The translations under genes were made by a program, and so were the position numbers. Positions 62,083-64,000 of a stretch of 64,000 bases of DNA are shown piece after piece (the stretch's first letter is position 1; every line of letters begins with the position of its first letter). This stretch comes from Rhodonellum sp041748555 (GTDB taxonomy: Bacteria > Bacteroidota > Bacteroidia > Cytophagales > Cyclobacteriaceae). The stretch lies in contig JBGTDA010000136.1 of assembly GCA_041748555.1 (NCBI GenBank), forward strand, positions 62,001-126,000, in the 5' to 3' direction. The notes below the pieces were generated by a model. That model saw only the letters and a list, made by a program, of their open reading frames with translations. It ran no database searches and was not told the origin of the DNA.

Positions 62083-62204
62083 TGAAAACAATTGATGAGG
62101 TCAATATTCGTATGGATGAAGTTGTGGAAGAATGCAAAGCCGAATGGCAGTCGGTACCCAAGGCAATGGACCTGCCGGCATTTATCGCGCAAAAAAAAAA
62201 CTGA
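62082..62204 (+). CDS. tiny ORF 40 residues (uncertain)
   Basis: ATG at 62082 to TGA at 62202-62204. Reads MKTIDEVNIRMDEVVEEC then KAEWQSVPKAMDLPAF, acidic and helical, opposite in charge to the tiny ORF before it. It ends in a run of ten A, a possible slip site: loss of one A would extend it by TDLHIN. No family recognised. Real translation is unproven. Confidence 0.3.
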   Translation: MKTIDEVNIRMDEVVEECKAEWQSVPKAMDLPAFIAQKKN

Positions 62205-62241
62205 CCTTCACATCAATTAAATTACTTAATCGTGGTTCAAC

Positions 62242-63273
62242 TTATTCGGACACTGCAATCCTGTTCCTAAATATCTTGATTCTACTCTCGCTGGTCTCTT
62301 TGGTCTTCACTGTCTGTTCATTTGCATAAACTTCCACATTGGTTTCGGCCAGATCAACCAGTTCATCATACGGCCCTCTTGGAGCGATCAGTTTGACAAA
62401 TATAGGTGCTGTCTCTACGGCTACAAAAAGGAGAATGATAAAGATGTTGGCATGGTTCATGGCCTGACTTTCATTGGTAAGTACACTCAAAGAATCGATT
62501 CTGGCAGCCATTCCATCAAAATTATCAATCCCCGGCTGCTGCTTTTCAAATTCAGCCTGACGTAAAGCCATAAATTGTCGGATTTCAGATTCCAGTGCAT
62601 CGATTCTTATTTGGTGGGAAGCTTTCAGGTTGTCCAGTTCGCGTTGGGCGGCATCGAGTTGCTGCTCTTTCTTTTTTGCGTTTGTTCCCAACCCAACGAT
62701 CCCACTGGTTCCATCGGTTTTGGTACCAAATCGCTCATAATCATATTCCTGTTGTATTTTGTCCCTGAAAGCCACCGCTTGGGAAATTTCGGATTTTAAA
62801 GTGTCCACCTTGGCTTCCAAAGAAATGATTTCAGGAAATCCTGATTTCAAATCCTCCTTGCTTTTGGTTATAAATGCCGCCTTTTTTTCATCAATTTTTC
62901 TACTGATTTCTCTTTCAAAAATTTTTAATTCGAGAGGTTTGGAAATGACTATCGCCAGTATCACTGCAAAAAGGATCCGCGGAATAGCCATTTTCCATTC
63001 CGACCAGGCATTGTTCCTTTTCCGCATGCTGGACACAATGAATCTATCCAGATTAAAGATCATCAAACCCCAAAGCAAACCGAAACCGATGGCAGGAAGG
63101 ATGGATTGGAAAATGGTGTGAAGTGCATATCCGGCAGACAATGTTGCCAATACACCGGTGAAAAATATCGTGCCTCCGATGCCCACATATTTATGTGTTT
63201 CTGTGGGGGATTTGTGTAGCAGCGGCCTGTATGCACCGCTGCAAAACCAGAAAAAACGGGTGATTCTATGCAT
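62242..63273 (-). CDS. DUF4407 membrane protein
   Basis: 343 residues. Start MHRITRFFWFCSGAYRPLLHKSPTETHKYVGIG, then hydrophobic segments near 33-50, 58-80 and 100-118, with NLDRFIVSSMRK between the second and third, typical of DUF4407. The middle (residues 130-265) is a long charged, coiled-coil-rich soluble region with KVDTLKSEISQAVAFRDKI and REIS-type repeats, and a fourth hydrophobic segment near 275-295 (HANIFIILLFVAVETAPIF). Family function is unknown. Leftward, with the gene-poor zone on its 3' side. Confidence 0.85.
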   Translation of the reverse strand: MHRITRFFWFCSGAYRPLLHKSPTETHKYVGIGGTIFFTGVLATLSAGYALHTIFQSILPAIGFGLLWGLMIFNLDRFIVSSMRKRNNAWSEWKMAIPRILFAVILAIVISKPLELKIFEREISRKIDEKKAAFITKSKEDLKSGFPEIISLEAKVDTLKSEISQAVAFRDKIQQEYDYERFGTKTDGTSGIVGLGTNAKKKEQQLDAAQRELDNLKASHQIRIDALESEIRQFMALRQAEFEKQQPGIDNFDGMAARIDSLSVLTNESQAMNHANIFIILLFVAVETAPIFVKLIAPRGPYDELVDLAETNVEVYANEQTVKTKETSESRIKIFRNRIAVSE

Positions 63274-63553
63274 AATTAATATTTTAATGACTACAGGATT
63301 TTCTTTTCAAAAAACGAGCTACAGGAACCCAAAGTATGTTTACCCATTTGCAGGCAAGTAGATATGGGATGAAAGATGCCCTTTCGGGTTCAGAATAGGC
63401 ATTTTTTAGGACAGAATTTTTAAGAATTACATGAAAATGGCAAAGCTTGTGTAACGTTCAGAATTGAAACATCTGTCCAAACCGCACAGAAAGTGAACGG
63501 TTTTGGTCATTGGTAGTAAAATATTTATCTTACGTACTTTAAATTAACAACCG
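63274..63553. other. divergent spacer
   Basis: 280 bp between the leftward DUF4407 gene and the rightward SGNH hydrolase. TTTG at 63502-63505 with TATCTTAC about 20 bp later (63526-63533, 6 of 8 to TAnnTTTG) is a loose promoter match. Nothing else seen. Confidence 0.35.
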
Positions 63554-64000
63554 ATGAAAACAACAGGATTCAATCTTCCCATTCTCACTTTGCTATTCCT
63601 GATTTTCAACACAAGTCTGACAGTTGCTCAGGAAACTCTTCCTTTTCAGAAGGAGGTGAATTCTATAGTCGAAAAGTACCAAAAGCAATCTTTGCCAAAC
63701 GGAGGTATTTTGTTTACGGGTAGTTCTAGTATCAAAATGTGGCGGGAACTGGACAATTATTTCCCTGGCACCCCCATCATCAATACAGGCTTTGGTGGTT
63801 CTCAAACACATGAATTGCTGATGCATCTGGATGATTTGGTTCTCTATCTTGAGCCGAGCCGGATTTTTATCTATGAGGGCGATAATGATGTCAATGCGGG
63901 TAAATCAACCGAAGAAATCATTTCCACCTTCAAGGAACTGACCTCCGTTATTTTCCGACAACTTCCGGAAAGTCAGATATATCTGATCAGTGCCAAGCCC
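63554..64000 (+). CDS. SGNH/GDSL hydrolase, 3' end off window
   Basis: 149 codons visible, no stop by the window end. ATG at 63554; signal peptide (MKTTGFNLPILTLLFLIFNTSLTVAQ) predicts secretion to the periplasm. Block I is FTGSSS with the candidate nucleophile S58, block II NTGFGGSQTHEL, block III EGDNDVNAG (oxyanion-hole Asn). The His of the triad would lie in the missing C-terminus. Likely a lipase, carbohydrate esterase or acyl hydrolase; specificity unknown. Confidence 0.85.
   Translation, partial: MKTTGFNLPILTLLFLIFNTSLTVAQETLPFQKEVNSIVEKYQKQSLPNGGILFTGSSSIKMWRELDNYFPGTPIINTGFGGSQTHELLMHLDDLVLYLEPSRIFIYEGDNDVNAGKSTEEIISTFKELTSVIFRQLPESQIYLISAKP

Larger units (their letters stand above)
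61038..62241. other. 1.2 kb gene-poor decayed region
   Basis: No intact gene of normal length. Contents: an orphan minus-strand terminator (61494-61527), an AraC-type fragment (61695-61898), and two tiny overlapping ORFs (61951-62204). Between 61038 and 61490 I see no coding signal. AT-rich throughout. The sum suggests decay after loss of a regulator-transporter or insertion element (inference). Confidence 0.5.

Noticed and set aside
61962..62192. 76-codon minus-strand frame in the gene-poor zone
   Set aside because: No family pattern, and it overlaps the two tiny plus-strand ORFs; either set may be chance.
1..64000. tRNA, rRNA, riboswitch or insertion sequence
   Set aside because: No cloverleaf with CCA-end pattern, no rRNA-like stretch, no known riboswitch core and no transposase with terminal repeats were recognised by eye; a dedicated scan could still find a weak one.

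Overview
This 64 kb window looks like ordinary chromosome from a Bacteroidota bacterium, most likely order Cytophagales, family Cyclobacteriaceae (inference). The signs are two SusC/SusD pairs, an OMP_b-brl_3-type TonB receptor, several FG-GAP/VCBS lipoproteins, Bacteroidota promoter words (TTTG / TAnnTTTG), Cys-lipobox signal peptides, a CbpA-CbpM pair and AT-rich spacers. I see no rRNA, tRNA, CRISPR array, prophage or intact transposon.

Layout. 1-4.3 kb: Mla-type lipid ABC transporter (mlaF cut by the window start, mlaE), a single-domain response regulator, a DUF389 membrane protein and a secreted YCII-domain protein. 4.4-11.4 kb: AddB-like and AddA-like helicase-nuclease genes with a small membrane protein between them. 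11.6-16.3 kb: a fused FAD/Fe-S oxidoreductase, a YdcF-like protein and a CBS-domain protein. 16.4-21.7 kb: a cytochrome-motif FG-GAP lipoprotein with a fragment of a sugar O-acetyltransferase on its front, cutC, glycosylasparaginase, then a divergent creatininase-family amidohydrolase and a methyltransferase. 22.5-38.2 kb: a GIN-domain protein, a 1173-residue FG-GAP/ASPIC lipoprotein and two SusCD units, each ended by a clear intrinsic terminator. 38.8-48.9 kb: a TPR/OmpA-like lipoprotein, PspC, a glycosyltransferase, YbaB, HisS, a 47-residue basic protein, a YfcE-like phosphoesterase, PdhB and a TonB receptor. 49.2-58.8 kb: a LytS/LytTR two-component pair, guanine-deaminase-like enzyme, lipoprotein, TonB receptor, ZIP transporter, SLC13/RCK permease and a Tat-exported sugar-phosphate-isomerase-like protein. 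58.8-64 kb: cbpM/cbpA, a degenerate beta-carbonic-anhydrase-like protein, a 1.2 kb decayed spacer (AraC remnant, orphan terminator, tiny ORFs), a DUF4407 protein and a partial SGNH hydrolase.

How the genes relate. The central block is for import and breakdown of glycans or glycoconjugates: SusCD pairs capture ligands, FG-GAP lipoproteins probably sit at the surface, and glycosylasparaginase would cleave GlcNAc-Asn. The rest is housekeeping or stress function: envelope lipid transport, recombination, translation, pyruvate oxidation and chaperones.

Best leads for something undescribed: (1) the acetyltransferase N-terminus fused in frame to a cytochrome-motif FG-GAP lipoprotein and translationally coupled to cutC; (2) a beta-carbonic-anhydrase-like protein that keeps the zinc ligands but has lost the catalytic-dyad arginine; (3) a 27-base motif, 25/27 identical, upstream of both susC genes; (4) a graveyard locus at 60.3-62.2 kb. 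No wholly new multi-gene system stands out.
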